In this document: positions 35,697 through 44,934 of the stretch, piece by piece
How positions within the stretch are numbered: the first letter of the stretch is position 1
How the letters are laid out: each line of letters begins with the position of its first letter
NCBI GenBank assembly: GCA_001820785.1
Contig: MHQW01000043.1
Span: forward strand, 24,931-75,393
DNA: 50,463 nucleotides
Direction of reading: 5' to 3'
Source: Candidatus Sungbacteria bacterium RIFCSPLOWO2_02_FULL_51_17
GTDB taxonomy: Bacteria; Patescibacteriota; Minisyncoccia; Sungbacterales; GWA2-42-14
Made by a program: the position numbers and the translations under genes
The notes under the pieces: generated by a model
Seen by the model: the letters and a program-made list of their open reading frames with translations, nothing else
What the model was told of the DNA's origin: nothing
Databases searched by the model: none

Positions 35697-35909
35697 TCTC
35701 TGTATCGCGGCGTACACAAAAGCTGAATAGTTCCATGCATAATCTCTTGGTGGCGGTATAAGAAAAAAGTAATAGTAAAAATAATTTTTTTCTGTTCCGT
35801 TTGTGCACACGTTCTCTTATTAGATACCAGAACGTGAAATTGCCTAAATACAGGTACTCCAGCTCGGTATCCACATATTCTTTGTTGCTAATAATAATAA
35901 GTTTCTTAA

Positions 35910-37001
35910 ATGAAAATATCTTGCATTAAGAACGACCTTACCGAAGCAGTATTAAAAGCGGAGCGGTTCATAGGAAAAAATCTTACACTTCCTATACTAA
36001 TGAACATTCTGCTTGAGGCAGGGGACAAGACAATCACGGTCACGGCTACAAATCTTGAGATGGGTATCCGGGAGCGTGTTCCCTGTAAAAAAGGGTCTGA
36101 TGGCGCCGTGAGTATTCCTGCACGCATATTTAGTAGTGTTCTTCAAAGTGTTCAGGATGATATTATTTCGCTTGAGGAAAAGAATGCTACGTTATCGCTT
36201 TCTTCCGATTCGTCTCACTATGTCATACATGGAGTTGTAGCAAAAGAGTTTCCTATTCTTCCTTCTATCGCACACGGCGTAGAGACGTCATTACCTATTG
36301 AAGCGTTCACATCGGCAATAACTCAAGTATTGCCGGCAGTATCATTGTCGGATATTAAACCAGAATTATCAGGTGTATATGTTTCCTGTGACGGTGGTAT
36401 TGTAAAAGTTGCCGCCACCGACTCCTTTCGCCTTGCGGAACGGACATTATTTCTCAAAGAAGAGAAGAAAGCGCCGTTCTCATTCATTCTTCCTCAAAGA
36501 ACTGCGCATGAGATTGTGCGATGCTTTTCCGGTGAAGGAGATGTTGATATTGTGTTTGGAGATAATCAGGTCTCTTTCTCTTCCGGTCCGCTGTTTATTA
36601 TTTCACGCCTTATAGATGGAGCGTATCCTGATTACCAACAGATCATCCCAAAAAACTTTTCTTCTTACATACACATAGGGAAGAATGATCTTATTAGTGC
36701 GGTAAAAGGAGCCGCCGTTGTATCAAGCCGTCTTAACGATGTGACGATCGGATTTGATGAAGATAAGGTAGAAGTTATGTCGGTGAATCCGGAGGTCGGG
36801 AAAACAAATATCACGAAAAAGGCAAAGGTAAATAGTGTCGGCAAGATAAGTTTTAATTACCGGTATCTGCTGGATGGTATTGATGTTATTACAGGAAACA
36901 AGGTGTCAATAGGGCTTCAAAACGAGAATAGTGCCGTCCTAATACAGGGTACCGAAGATCAGTCGTTCTTATATGTCCTTATGCCAATCCGCGCGATGTA
37001 A
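35910..37001 (+). CDS. dnaN: DNA polymerase III subunit beta
   Basis: 363 aa following dnaA; MKISCIKNDLTEAVLKAERFIGKNLTLPILMNILLEA...LYVLMPIRAM. Confidence 0.95.
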   Translation: MKISCIKNDLTEAVLKAERFIGKNLTLPILMNILLEAGDKTITVTATNLEMGIRERVPCKKGSDGAVSIPARIFSSVLQSVQDDIISLEEKNATLSLSSDSSHYVIHGVVAKEFPILPSIAHGVETSLPIEAFTSAITQVLPAVSLSDIKPELSGVYVSCDGGIVKVAATDSFRLAERTLFLKEEKKAPFSFILPQRTAHEIVRCFSGEGDVDIVFGDNQVSFSSGPLFIISRLIDGAYPDYQQIIPKNFSSYIHIGKNDLISAVKGAAVVSSRLNDVTIGFDEDKVEVMSVNPEVGKTNITKKAKVNSVGKISFNYRYLLDGIDVITGNKVSIGLQNENSAVLIQGTEDQSFLYVLMPIRAM

Positions 37002-37011
37002 TTCGTTAACT

Positions 37012-37040
37012 AAAAAAGCGCCAGAAAATGGTGCTTTTTG
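37012..37040. terminator. Terminator between convergent dnaN and PBP1A genes
   Basis: aaaaaagcgccagaaaatggtgctttttg. Confidence 0.6.
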
Positions 37041-37069
37041 TATAAGCAGAACACACAGAATAACAGCAT

Positions 37070-39586
37070 TTAGGATGGAGATATAAATTTTTCCTCTGGG
37101 ATGATAAGCGCGTTTCTATTTCCCATAACATCATATACCACCACCTCAACAGCAGGGTGTGCTTCTAACACTTCGCTTGTTGGAATAGATACGTGGATGA
37201 CTCCTTGCTGGGGGAATGAAAAGGTTTCAGTGACCTCATCATTGCGGAATACATCTATCTGTTTTATCTGAAACGGAGATAGGACGACAATATCAAAAAG
37301 GTAGGATGATGCGTTTTGGGTAAACGAGGTAAGGGAAATACGCGGCTTATTCTGTTCGGTGTGAATGTTATCGTATTCTTTCGGCAGTGTGTCCGGAGAA
37401 AGCGCTATGCGGCCCGAAGAAAGAAACCATGATTGGAACGAATCCTCCCAATTTTTGAATTGAGGGTCATCTCGCGGATCTATGGGTGATGGTCCAAGAG
37501 GATCACTTTTTTTGATCCAATACAATATTGTGTGGGGTTGTCCGACCGCGATCTCTTTAATAAACTCTTTTGGTGTGTATTCGGTCGCACGTTTTTTTGA
37601 TGCGGTGTCAATTTTTACCACAGTATCTCCTTCCCAAAGTCCTCGTAGTATTGGTTTTTCCGGCGGCGATACGTCCGGGGAAGGAAAGCTTTCGGGGAGC
37701 ATTTTTTTAAGGGCAACATCCATAAAGGAACGCCACATAGGGGCGGCGGCAAGAACACCCGACCCCTTCTGTTGTATGGGTGTATTGTCGTTGTTTCCTA
37801 CCCATATGCCGACAGCAATGGAGGGTGTATACCCTACCGTCCATGCATCTCGGTACTCTTGGCTTGTGCCGGTTTTTGCCGCAACCTGGTGGTCAGGGAA
37901 AAAAAGCGACGAGTTCGGGCGAAATACCGGAATGCGCGCAGTGTTATCCGACAGAACACCATTAAGTGTTCTTACGACATTTGTGTCTATGACGGCTTTT
38001 GAAACGACCCTTCTTTCCTCAAGGGTTGTTCCTCTTCTTTCTACTTTTAGTATGAAAGAAGGGGGGACGCGGATGCCGTCGTTAGCAAATACGCCATAGG
38101 CGCTCACCATATCAAGAAGGCGGACCTCTGCACATCCAAGAACCAATGCAAGGCCGCAGCGTTCTGCGTCTTGTAGTGTGCTGATGCCAACATCTTCCGC
38201 GGTGGTAATAGTATTCTTAACACCAGTAAGGTATAAGAGTTTTACTGAGGGAACATTGAGTGATTGGGCGATTGATTGGCGAAGAGATACGGGGCCTCGG
38301 AAGGTTTCATCATAGTTCTGGGGATGATAGCACTCATCTTCCGATATTCCGGCGCGCTGTGGCTTTCCGTCATGCGCACACGAGGGGTTGAATTCCGTCG
38401 GTACGTCAAAAAGGGTGGTCTCGGGCGTATAGCCAAGCTTGAAAGCCGCTGCGTAGACGAATGGCTTGAATGAAGAGCCCGGCTGGCGAAGGGCAGTCGC
38501 AACATTATAGTTTCCGTCATGTTCAAGGTCAAAGTAATCGTATGAGCCAACAAGCGTAAGTATCTCCCCGGTCTTGGGATCAATGGCAACGAGAGCCGCG
38601 TTTTCTGCCGCTATGAGTTTTTTATTTAATTCAACGCCTTCTTTAATGATCCGTTCCGCTTCAAGTTGGAGGTCTATGTCTATGGTCGTGGTAACTTCAA
38701 GCCCGCCCGATTCCACCAACTCTTCACCATACGTTTGATTCAAATACTCGCGCGCCATCATAACAAGGTGCGGCGCCTGAATATTTTGTTTTGGGTTCAA
38801 AAAATGTAGTTCCTCATCTCTCGCAACTTTTTCCTCCTCTTTGGTGATGTAGCCGAGCTTGTGCATGCGCTCCAATATAGCATTTTTTCTCACCATAAGT
38901 TCGGCGGCGTGGTTTCCATAAGGAGAATAATAGGTGGTGCCTTTTGGCAGGGACGTAAGAAGGGCGGCTTCCGCAAGAGTAAGATCTTTCGCCGACTTTC
39001 CAAAAAATGTCTTTGATGCTGCCTCTATCCCATATGCGTTGGAACCGTATGGTATCTTATTAAGGTAGAGTTCAAGAATATAGTCCTTTGAATAGCGCGA
39101 TTCCAGTCGGAGGGCGAGAATGAGTTCCTTTATTTTTCTCGTAAATGTGCGTTCGTCGCCTAAAAATGACTTTTTTACCAGCTGTTGAGTTATAGTTGAT
39201 CCGCCCTGGGACAAGGATCCCGTGGTGATATCCACCCAAAGCGCCCGAAGAATTCCACGGAAATCAAAACCCTTGTGGTTGTAAAAATCACTGTCCTCTA
39301 TGGCGATGGTTGCATGTTTTACTGCATCGGGTATCTCCCGGAACGGAATGACCGTTCTTTTTTCCTCGCCATGAATGTCGTAGAGGACATGTGTTTTTGT
39401 TCTGTCATATATTTTGGTTGACTCAACGACCTCCTGTGCGCTTATTTTTGACGGGTCGGGAAGGGTATATACGATGACCGAAACAAGGATTCCCGCGGAT
39501 ATGAAAAACAGCACCAGAAACGCGGTGGCAAAAAGAAACAGGCGGCGGGCAAAGCTTTCTCTTCTGCTTTTTTTGTGGAAAAACAT
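37070..39586 (-). CDS. Penicillin-binding protein 1A family (transglycosylase/transpeptidase)
   Basis: 838 aa; AIEDSDFYNHKGFDFRGILRALWVDITTGSLSQGGSTITQQLVKKSFL, RQPGSSFKPFVYAAAF, AAKTGTSQEYRDAWTVGYTPS. Confidence 0.95.
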   Translation of the reverse strand: MFFHKKSRRESFARRLFLFATAFLVLFFISAGILVSVIVYTLPDPSKISAQEVVESTKIYDRTKTHVLYDIHGEEKRTVIPFREIPDAVKHATIAIEDSDFYNHKGFDFRGILRALWVDITTGSLSQGGSTITQQLVKKSFLGDERTFTRKIKELILALRLESRYSKDYILELYLNKIPYGSNAYGIEAASKTFFGKSAKDLTLAEAALLTSLPKGTTYYSPYGNHAAELMVRKNAILERMHKLGYITKEEEKVARDEELHFLNPKQNIQAPHLVMMAREYLNQTYGEELVESGGLEVTTTIDIDLQLEAERIIKEGVELNKKLIAAENAALVAIDPKTGEILTLVGSYDYFDLEHDGNYNVATALRQPGSSFKPFVYAAAFKLGYTPETTLFDVPTEFNPSCAHDGKPQRAGISEDECYHPQNYDETFRGPVSLRQSIAQSLNVPSVKLLYLTGVKNTITTAEDVGISTLQDAERCGLALVLGCAEVRLLDMVSAYGVFANDGIRVPPSFILKVERRGTTLEERRVVSKAVIDTNVVRTLNGVLSDNTARIPVFRPNSSLFFPDHQVAAKTGTSQEYRDAWTVGYTPSIAVGIWVGNNDNTPIQQKGSGVLAAAPMWRSFMDVALKKMLPESFPSPDVSPPEKPILRGLWEGDTVVKIDTASKKRATEYTPKEFIKEIAVGQPHTILYWIKKSDPLGPSPIDPRDDPQFKNWEDSFQSWFLSSGRIALSPDTLPKEYDNIHTEQNKPRISLTSFTQNASSYLFDIVVLSPFQIKQIDVFRNDEVTETFSFPQQGVIHVSIPTSEVLEAHPAVEVVVYDVMGNRNALIIPEEKFISPS

Positions 39587-39739
39587 ACTAGTAAAGGTGA
39601 TGGCGTGGAAAAATGCTTTGTAATTCTAACAAAAGTAGCGGGAATCTTCAACGGAGGAACAGTGCTTTTCGTTAGCGCGCGAGTGGCTTTATAAAACATG
39701 TTGTGGTGTGCCTCGGTTGGGTGGTATGCTTTTAGTGAT

Positions 39740-41092
39740 ATGGGAAACAAAAAAAATGGTATTATAACAGATCCGGACGCGATCAATAAGATACTGCGGC
39801 GAGGGGTTGCCGTAGATGCCCTACCATCATGGGGAGCTCTTTATGGCGTTTTAACGTCAGGGAAGCGGTTAAGGATATATACGGGGGCGGATCCGACGGC
39901 AGACACGCTTCATTTGAGTCATGCAAAAAACTTTATGCTTTTAGAAGAGCTTCGGGGACTCGGCCACGAAGTCATTTTATTGGTTGGGGATTTTACCGCG
40001 CGAATCGGCGATCCTACGGGCAGGGGCGAGGCGCGAAAACAGCTTACCCAAAAGGAAGTAAAGGAAAACGTAAAAAAGTGGCTTTTGCAGATCCGGCCGT
40101 TGATGAAGTTTGATGACAAAAAGAATCCGCCGAAGGTGCTATACAACAGCGCGTGGCTTTCTCGGCTCTCATTTCAAGAAGCGCTCTCATTGGCGTCAAA
40201 CTTTACTGTGCAGCAAATGCTGGAGCGCGACATGTTCCGACGCCGCGTTTACGGAGAGTGGCGGTGTAAGAAGTGCAACTACCCAAACGCATTTGAACAA
40301 AACATTTTGGACAGAACCGCACAATCTCAAGAGTGCCAAAAGTGCCATCAGAAATTTCTCAAAAACGAAATAGTATCTAGCGGAGACGGGGGCAACAAAA
40401 GGCCTATCTACCTCCATGAGTTTTTGTATCCCCTCATGCAAGGGTATGACAGCGTTGCGATGGACGTTGATATAGAGCTTTGCGGCAGGGATCAGACATT
40501 CAATGCGCTTGCTGGGAGAACACTCATGCGGCGTCTTAAAGATAAAGAAAAGTACATTCTTGTGGCAAATCTTATGGAGAATCCCAAAACGGGAGAGCTT
40601 ATGTCAAAAAGCCGGGGAACAGGAGTGTTTTTATCGGCGTCACCTGGGGAGATGTACGGTGCCATTATGGCCCAGCCCGACGAAATGATAGAAACGCTCT
40701 TCATCAACTGCACACGGATCCCGCTAGAGGAAAAAGACGGCATTATGAGGATGGGACCGCGAAACGCAAAGGCCCGCGTGGCGCGCGAGATCGTGAAAGT
40801 ATTCTACGGAGAAAAAAAGGCGCAAGAGGCGGAGGCGGGGTTCACACAACTTTTTTCTAGGAAGGATTACACCGGAGACCTTCCTGAGATACGGGTGGCG
40901 CCGGGAAGCACCGTTGCCGACGTGGTGTTGCAGACACACAAGGTGCCGTCGCGATCCGAGGCGCGTCGCCTTGCAGCCGCCGGCGCTATAAAGCTTGACG
41001 AGGAGGCGCTTTCCGATATTGCGCAAAAAATGCCGGTACGAGCGGGAGCGGTACTACGGATAGGAAAAAAACACATCTATCGTGTCAAGTAA
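39740..41092 (+). CDS. tyrS: Tyrosyl-tRNA synthetase with zinc-ribbon-like insertion
   Basis: IYTGADPTADTLHLSHAKNFMLL (HIGH region), ELMSKSRGTGVF (KMSKS region), C-terminal S4; inserted WRCKKCNYPNAFEQNILDRTAQSQECQKCHQKF. Confidence 0.93.
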   Translation: MGNKKNGIITDPDAINKILRRGVAVDALPSWGALYGVLTSGKRLRIYTGADPTADTLHLSHAKNFMLLEELRGLGHEVILLVGDFTARIGDPTGRGEARKQLTQKEVKENVKKWLLQIRPLMKFDDKKNPPKVLYNSAWLSRLSFQEALSLASNFTVQQMLERDMFRRRVYGEWRCKKCNYPNAFEQNILDRTAQSQECQKCHQKFLKNEIVSSGDGGNKRPIYLHEFLYPLMQGYDSVAMDVDIELCGRDQTFNALAGRTLMRRLKDKEKYILVANLMENPKTGELMSKSRGTGVFLSASPGEMYGAIMAQPDEMIETLFINCTRIPLEEKDGIMRMGPRNAKARVAREIVKVFYGEKKAQEAEAGFTQLFSRKDYTGDLPEIRVAPGSTVADVVLQTHKVPSRSEARRLAAAGAIKLDEEALSDIAQKMPVRAGAVLRIGKKHIYRVK

Positions 41093-41215
41093 AACAAACC
41101 CCGCCCGTAAAAGGCGGGGGTTTGTTTTACTCTGAATGATGGGCTTCGCGGTAGCCCGGAACGATATTTTACGCGCTATACCCAAGACCCGCCTTTTACG
41201 GGCGGGGTTTGTTTT
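41091..41215. repeat. MITE-like intergenic inverted repeat, copy 2
   Basis: 28-bp perfect inverted repeats aaaacaaaccccgcccgtaaaaggcggg / cccgccttttacgggcggggtttgtttt. Confidence 0.85.
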
Positions 41216-41220
41216 GTTGA

Positions 41221-41370
41221 TCAAGAAGAGCCGTCGTCGCTTTCTTCCTCATCATCGTCGTCCTCAAGATCATCGTCAAGATCTTTCTCATCGTCGTCAT
41301 CCTCTACTTCGCTCTCGTCTTCGTCGTCTGCGAACAAGGACAGCTTTTCGTCGTAGATTGAGTCAGTCAT
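41221..41370 (-). CDS. Small, extremely acidic low-complexity protein
   Basis: MTDSIYDEKLSLFADDEDESEVEDDDDEKDLDDDLEDDDDEEESDDGSS; alternative start at 41406. Confidence 0.55.
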   Translation of the reverse strand: MTDSIYDEKLSLFADDEDESEVEDDDDEKDLDDDLEDDDDEEESDDGSS

Positions 41371-41515
41371 CTCATTATAGATAATTAAACCCCTTACGAA
41401 CAACATCGACCTTTGATGTGTTTCTTTTCCTTTGTACCAAAAAACGTACTCCCACTATATACAGATTCGGCGTTAGTGCAAGGGCGCGGTTGTGAATATC
41501 TCTTCGTACGCGGCA

Positions 41516-41998
41516 TCAGAACGGGTCCCGGGGGATGCTGTGGGCCGCACATATCGCTACGGCAATTGCGTCGGTAATGTCATCAAGCTTTGGAATGATG
41601 GGAAACTTAAGAATAGCTCCCGTCATGGCGTGGACCTGTTTTTTGTCCGCCTTTCCGTATCCGGTCACCGCCATTTTTATCTCAAGCGGGGTATATTCGT
41701 ACACCCTAAGGCCTGAGCTTTTTCCAGTCAAGAGGATAACTCCGCGGGCCTCGGCAACCGAGATGACCGTTTTGGTGTTTTTAAAATAAAAGAGTTTCTC
41801 AACAGCAAGAACGTCCGGGGCATGTGTTTTGATGACCGCCGCAAGACCGCCTTGTATGAGAGCAAGCTTTTCCTCTTGCGGGGTGTTGGGGGTATTTACT
41901 ATTGCGTCGGCAGCTATCAGCCGAAGGGTCCCCTTGTGCCGCTCAACGACCGCATAGCCGACGATGCTTGTTCCGGGGTCTACCCCAAGTATTTTCAT
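41516..41998 (-). CDS. ruvC: Holliday junction endonuclease RuvC
   Basis: MKILGVDPGTSIVGYAVVE..., VEKLFYFKNTKTVISVAEARGVIL. Confidence 0.95.
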   Translation of the reverse strand: MKILGVDPGTSIVGYAVVERHKGTLRLIAADAIVNTPNTPQEEKLALIQGGLAAVIKTHAPDVLAVEKLFYFKNTKTVISVAEARGVILLTGKSSGLRVYEYTPLEIKMAVTGYGKADKKQVHAMTGAILKFPIIPKLDDITDAIAVAICAAHSIPRDPF

Positions 41999-42048
41999 GT
42001 GAGCACACGGAGCGCCGTACTTTCTTTGGTGGTGGGCGCTCGCGAGGG

Positions 42049-42783
42049 TTATGCATATTGCAACTGGACGTTCGTATACACGTTTTGAATGTCGTCATGA
42101 TCGTCTAGCGCTTCATAGAGTGCGAGGATCTTTTGTTTGACGTGCTCGTCGGGCACTTGTATGGAGTTCTTGGAAATGCGGTCGGAGTATTCCTGCAACA
42201 CGACCAGTTTTGATCGCGCAAGCGTTTTTTTGAGCGCATCTGCCGTTGCGGGGTTGGTGTAGACGGTCACCAGATCGTCGTCTTGTTGAATGTCTGTGGC
42301 TCCCGCATCAATGAGGGAAAGCTCAAGGGCCTCCTCGTCCATCCCCTCTTCTTTTGTGAACTCAATGACAAATGTCTTTGTGAAGAGCCACTCTACGCTT
42401 CCTTGTGCCGCAAGGCGGCCGTCGTACTCGCTTAACAAATGTTTTATCTCGCTTGTCGTCCGGTTCCTGGAGTCGGTTATTCCCTCTATGAGAAACGCAC
42501 TGCCTCCCGGACCGTATGCTTCATAAAGCACCTCTTCCAAGGCCGCTTCGTTCGTTTTTCCGGTGCCGCGCGCGACGGCGCGCTCAATGTTAGACATCGG
42601 CATACCGAGAGCCCGCGCTTTTTCAACGGCGGTTCGAAGTTTTACATTGGCATCAAGGTCGGTTCCCTTCTCTTTTGCCGCAACCGAGAGCACGCGGGCC
42701 ATCTTTGAAAATGCCTTCCCCTTTTTTGCGTCGGTCAAGGCCTTCTTGTGTTTTATTTGTTTCCACTTGCTGTGTCCTGACAT
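42049..42783 (-). CDS. yebC: YebC/PmpR family protein
   Basis: MSGHSKWKQIKHKKALTDAKKGKAFSKMAR...YEAYGPGGSAFLIEGITDSRNRT. Confidence 0.95.
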   Translation of the reverse strand: MSGHSKWKQIKHKKALTDAKKGKAFSKMARVLSVAAKEKGTDLDANVKLRTAVEKARALGMPMSNIERAVARGTGKTNEAALEEVLYEAYGPGGSAFLIEGITDSRNRTTSEIKHLLSEYDGRLAAQGSVEWLFTKTFVIEFTKEEGMDEEALELSLIDAGATDIQQDDDLVTVYTNPATADALKKTLARSKLVVLQEYSDRISKNSIQVPDEHVKQKILALYEALDDHDDIQNVYTNVQLQYA

Positions 42784-42792
42784 GGTGTGCGT

Positions 42793-43329
42793 TTACGGCT
42801 TGGCCGCCTGGTGGAACTCACTATGTGTTCCGTGTTTTATGCTTGAGTATTTTAACAGCAGGTCCTTTGCCTCGTAAAAACGGGGGACCGACCGGATAAG
42901 GAACATGCCCTCTGCGGCGGTCTCTACCTTTAAATTCCCGAACTTTAAGAGCATGGCGACCATGCCGTTTATCTCTGCGGTGACGTTCTGAATGTTTTCC
43001 ATATTCATTTCCGATATGTGGCGGACAAAAAGTCCTCGCTGGTTGATGTCAATAAGGCGCTCGGTAGTGATGATCCACACATCAAGATAGTAGTCCGCCC
43101 AGAGGAGAAGCGCGTACAAAAGGAGGCCCAGGAGGTATAATGCAAGGAAAAACTTTACGATGGGGGCGATCTGGGGCGTGGAAAGGACCGGAAAGCGGTC
43201 GGATAGGGATAGAAGCAAAAGCGACGGGAGGACCAAAGCGAAAAAAATCGTTGCAAGCGGACCCATCATAACGATCCAGTGGCGGCGCAAAATGAGCACT
43301 ATCTGTTCGTTTGGCCGAAGAGAGATCAT
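42793..43329 (-). CDS. PH-domain (YdbS/bPH2-like) membrane protein
   Basis: Two TM segments then DYYLDVWIITTERLIDINQRGLFVRHISEMNMENIQNV. Confidence 0.8.
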   Translation of the reverse strand: MISLRPNEQIVLILRRHWIVMMGPLATIFFALVLPSLLLLSLSDRFPVLSTPQIAPIVKFFLALYLLGLLLYALLLWADYYLDVWIITTERLIDINQRGLFVRHISEMNMENIQNVTAEINGMVAMLLKFGNLKVETAAEGMFLIRSVPRFYEAKDLLLKYSSIKHGTHSEFHQAAKP

Positions 43330-43333
43330 GCGA

Positions 43334-43546
43334 TTATGATGTTAGCGCGGCGTACGGAATGGTGAAGAGGAAGTATGCCGCCACGCAGAAAAAGAAGAAA
43401 GAAAGCAGGAAAAAAAGAGGCACCACAAACCGCGCCGCAGTCCATCCCGGAAAGGAGTATCGGCGCAGGTGGTAGATAACGGCAAAAGAAAAAAAGAGCC
43501 ACAAAGCGAGAAACAGGAGAAAGATCAGAAGAAAAATAATGAACAT
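43334..43546 (-). CDS. Small hypothetical membrane protein
   Basis: 70 aa, three hydrophobic segments, packed between PH-domain gene and ruvB. Confidence 0.55.
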   Translation of the reverse strand: MFIIFLLIFLLFLALWLFFSFAVIYHLRRYSFPGWTAARFVVPLFFLLSFFFFCVAAYFLFTIPYAALTS

Positions 43547-43552
43547 GGTGTG

Positions 43553-44557
43553 TTAAATAAGATGTCTCTGCTCCGGCTGGGAAATGCCCATGTGCTGCCA
43601 CGCAAGTGCCGTTGCAACGCGGCCCCGCGGGGTTCGTTCCAAAAAACCAACCTGCATAAGATACGGCTCATAGACGTCTTCAATGGTTTCTTCTTCCTCG
43701 GAGGTCGCGGCGGCGAGCGTTTGAACGCCCACCGGCCCTCCCTGGAATTTTTTAATGATCGCTTCAAGTATTTTCCGGTCTGTCGGTTCAAGGCCGATCC
43801 GATCTATCTCAAGCAGTTGTAAGGCCCGCGTTGCCATCTCAAGGGTCACTACGCCGTTTCCCTCAACTTCTGCATAGTCCCGCACCCTTTTGAGTAGGCG
43901 GTTCGCCACGCGAGGTGTTGAGCGCGAGGATTCTGCCACCAGGCGCCTGGCGGCGGGATCAATTGTTACTCCGAGGAGTGCTGCTGATCGGGCAATAATC
44001 TTTTCCATGTCTTCCGGCGTGTAGAAATCAAGGCGGAAAATTCCACCGAAGCGGGAGCGAAGCGGAGAGGACAGAAGGCCAATGCGCGTAGTCGCCGCTA
44101 TGAGGGTAAAAGGGGGAAGCTCCAGCTGGATCGTCCGCGCGGACGGGCCCTTGCCGATAATGATATCCAAGGTGCGCGATTCCATAGCCGGATACAGCAC
44201 TTCTTCTATGAGCTTGTTTAAGCGATGCGCCTCGTCAATGAACAGAACGTCTCCCGGCATAAGGTTCGTCAGAATGGAGGCAAGGTCTCCTACGCGCTCA
44301 ATGGCGGGCCCCGAAGTCACCCGAATATTTGCTCCCATTTCTTTTGCGATGAGAAAAGAAAGAGAGGTCTTCCCAAGGCCCGCCGGGCCGTACAGCAATA
44401 CGTGTTCTATTGACTGTCCCCTGTTTTTTGCCGCCTGAATGAGTATTTTAAGATTCTCCTTAATGGCGGGTTGTCCGATATACTCCTCCCAGCGCTGTGG
44501 GCGGAGGGAAAGGTCAAGCGACCGGTCCTCATTTTTTTGTTTTGGTTCGGTAATCAT
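43553..44557 (-). CDS. ruvB: Holliday junction branch migration helicase RuvB
   Basis: [63 protein letters not shown]. Confidence 0.96.
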   Translation of the reverse strand: MITEPKQKNEDRSLDLSLRPQRWEEYIGQPAIKENLKILIQAAKNRGQSIEHVLLYGPAGLGKTSLSFLIAKEMGANIRVTSGPAIERVGDLASILTNLMPGDVLFIDEAHRLNKLIEEVLYPAMESRTLDIIIGKGPSARTIQLELPPFTLIAATTRIGLLSSPLRSRFGGIFRLDFYTPEDMEKIIARSAALLGVTIDPAARRLVAESSRSTPRVANRLLKRVRDYAEVEGNGVVTLEMATRALQLLEIDRIGLEPTDRKILEAIIKKFQGGPVGVQTLAAATSEEEETIEDVYEPYLMQVGFLERTPRGRVATALAWQHMGISQPEQRHLI

Positions 44558-44586
44558 GGAGTGGGCACACTGCTAAGGAGCCGCTA

Positions 44587-44615
44587 TTGACAAGAATAAG
44601 TTTATTTGCTACAAT
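44587..44615 (+). promoter_or_regulatory. Near-consensus sigma70 promoter without downstream CDS
   Basis: TTGACA (44587-44592) N17 TACAAT (44610-44615). Confidence 0.75.
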
Positions 44616-44621
44616 GAATCC

Positions 44622-44920
44622 GATACGAGGGTACAGGAGGGGCCGCGGCCCCATTTGTTTTGCCCTTTTTCTGAAGAAGCTCGGCTGTTGTTGTGTTTGG
44701 CACCTAGAAGTGTACTATTATTGTCCGGCGAACACAAAGCACGAGGCGCCTCAAAAAGCTGTGGGCAATTAAGGTGTTAAATACCTTTTTAGCCTTAATG
44801 GGGATTTTTACATGTCGGTTGGCCTGGTTTCGACTGGGCCACACCACAGAAAAGTCCTGACCTCCGAGTTCCCAAACCGGAGTAATTGCCCACAGCTTTT
44901 GGAGGTGTTTTTTGTTTGTT
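44622..44920 (+). ncRNA. Candidate structured non-coding RNA of unknown class
   Basis: Downstream of strong promoter; 23-nt inverted repeat (44749-44771 / 44883-44905, 22/23) enclosing smaller hairpins, followed by tgttttttgtttgtt. Confidence 0.5.
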
Positions 44921-44934
44921 GCTACTTCGCGCTT

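Noticed and set aside
44587-44772. 61-aa ORF starting at TTG 44587
   Set aside because: Its start codon is the -35 box of a near-consensus promoter; composition not protein-like.
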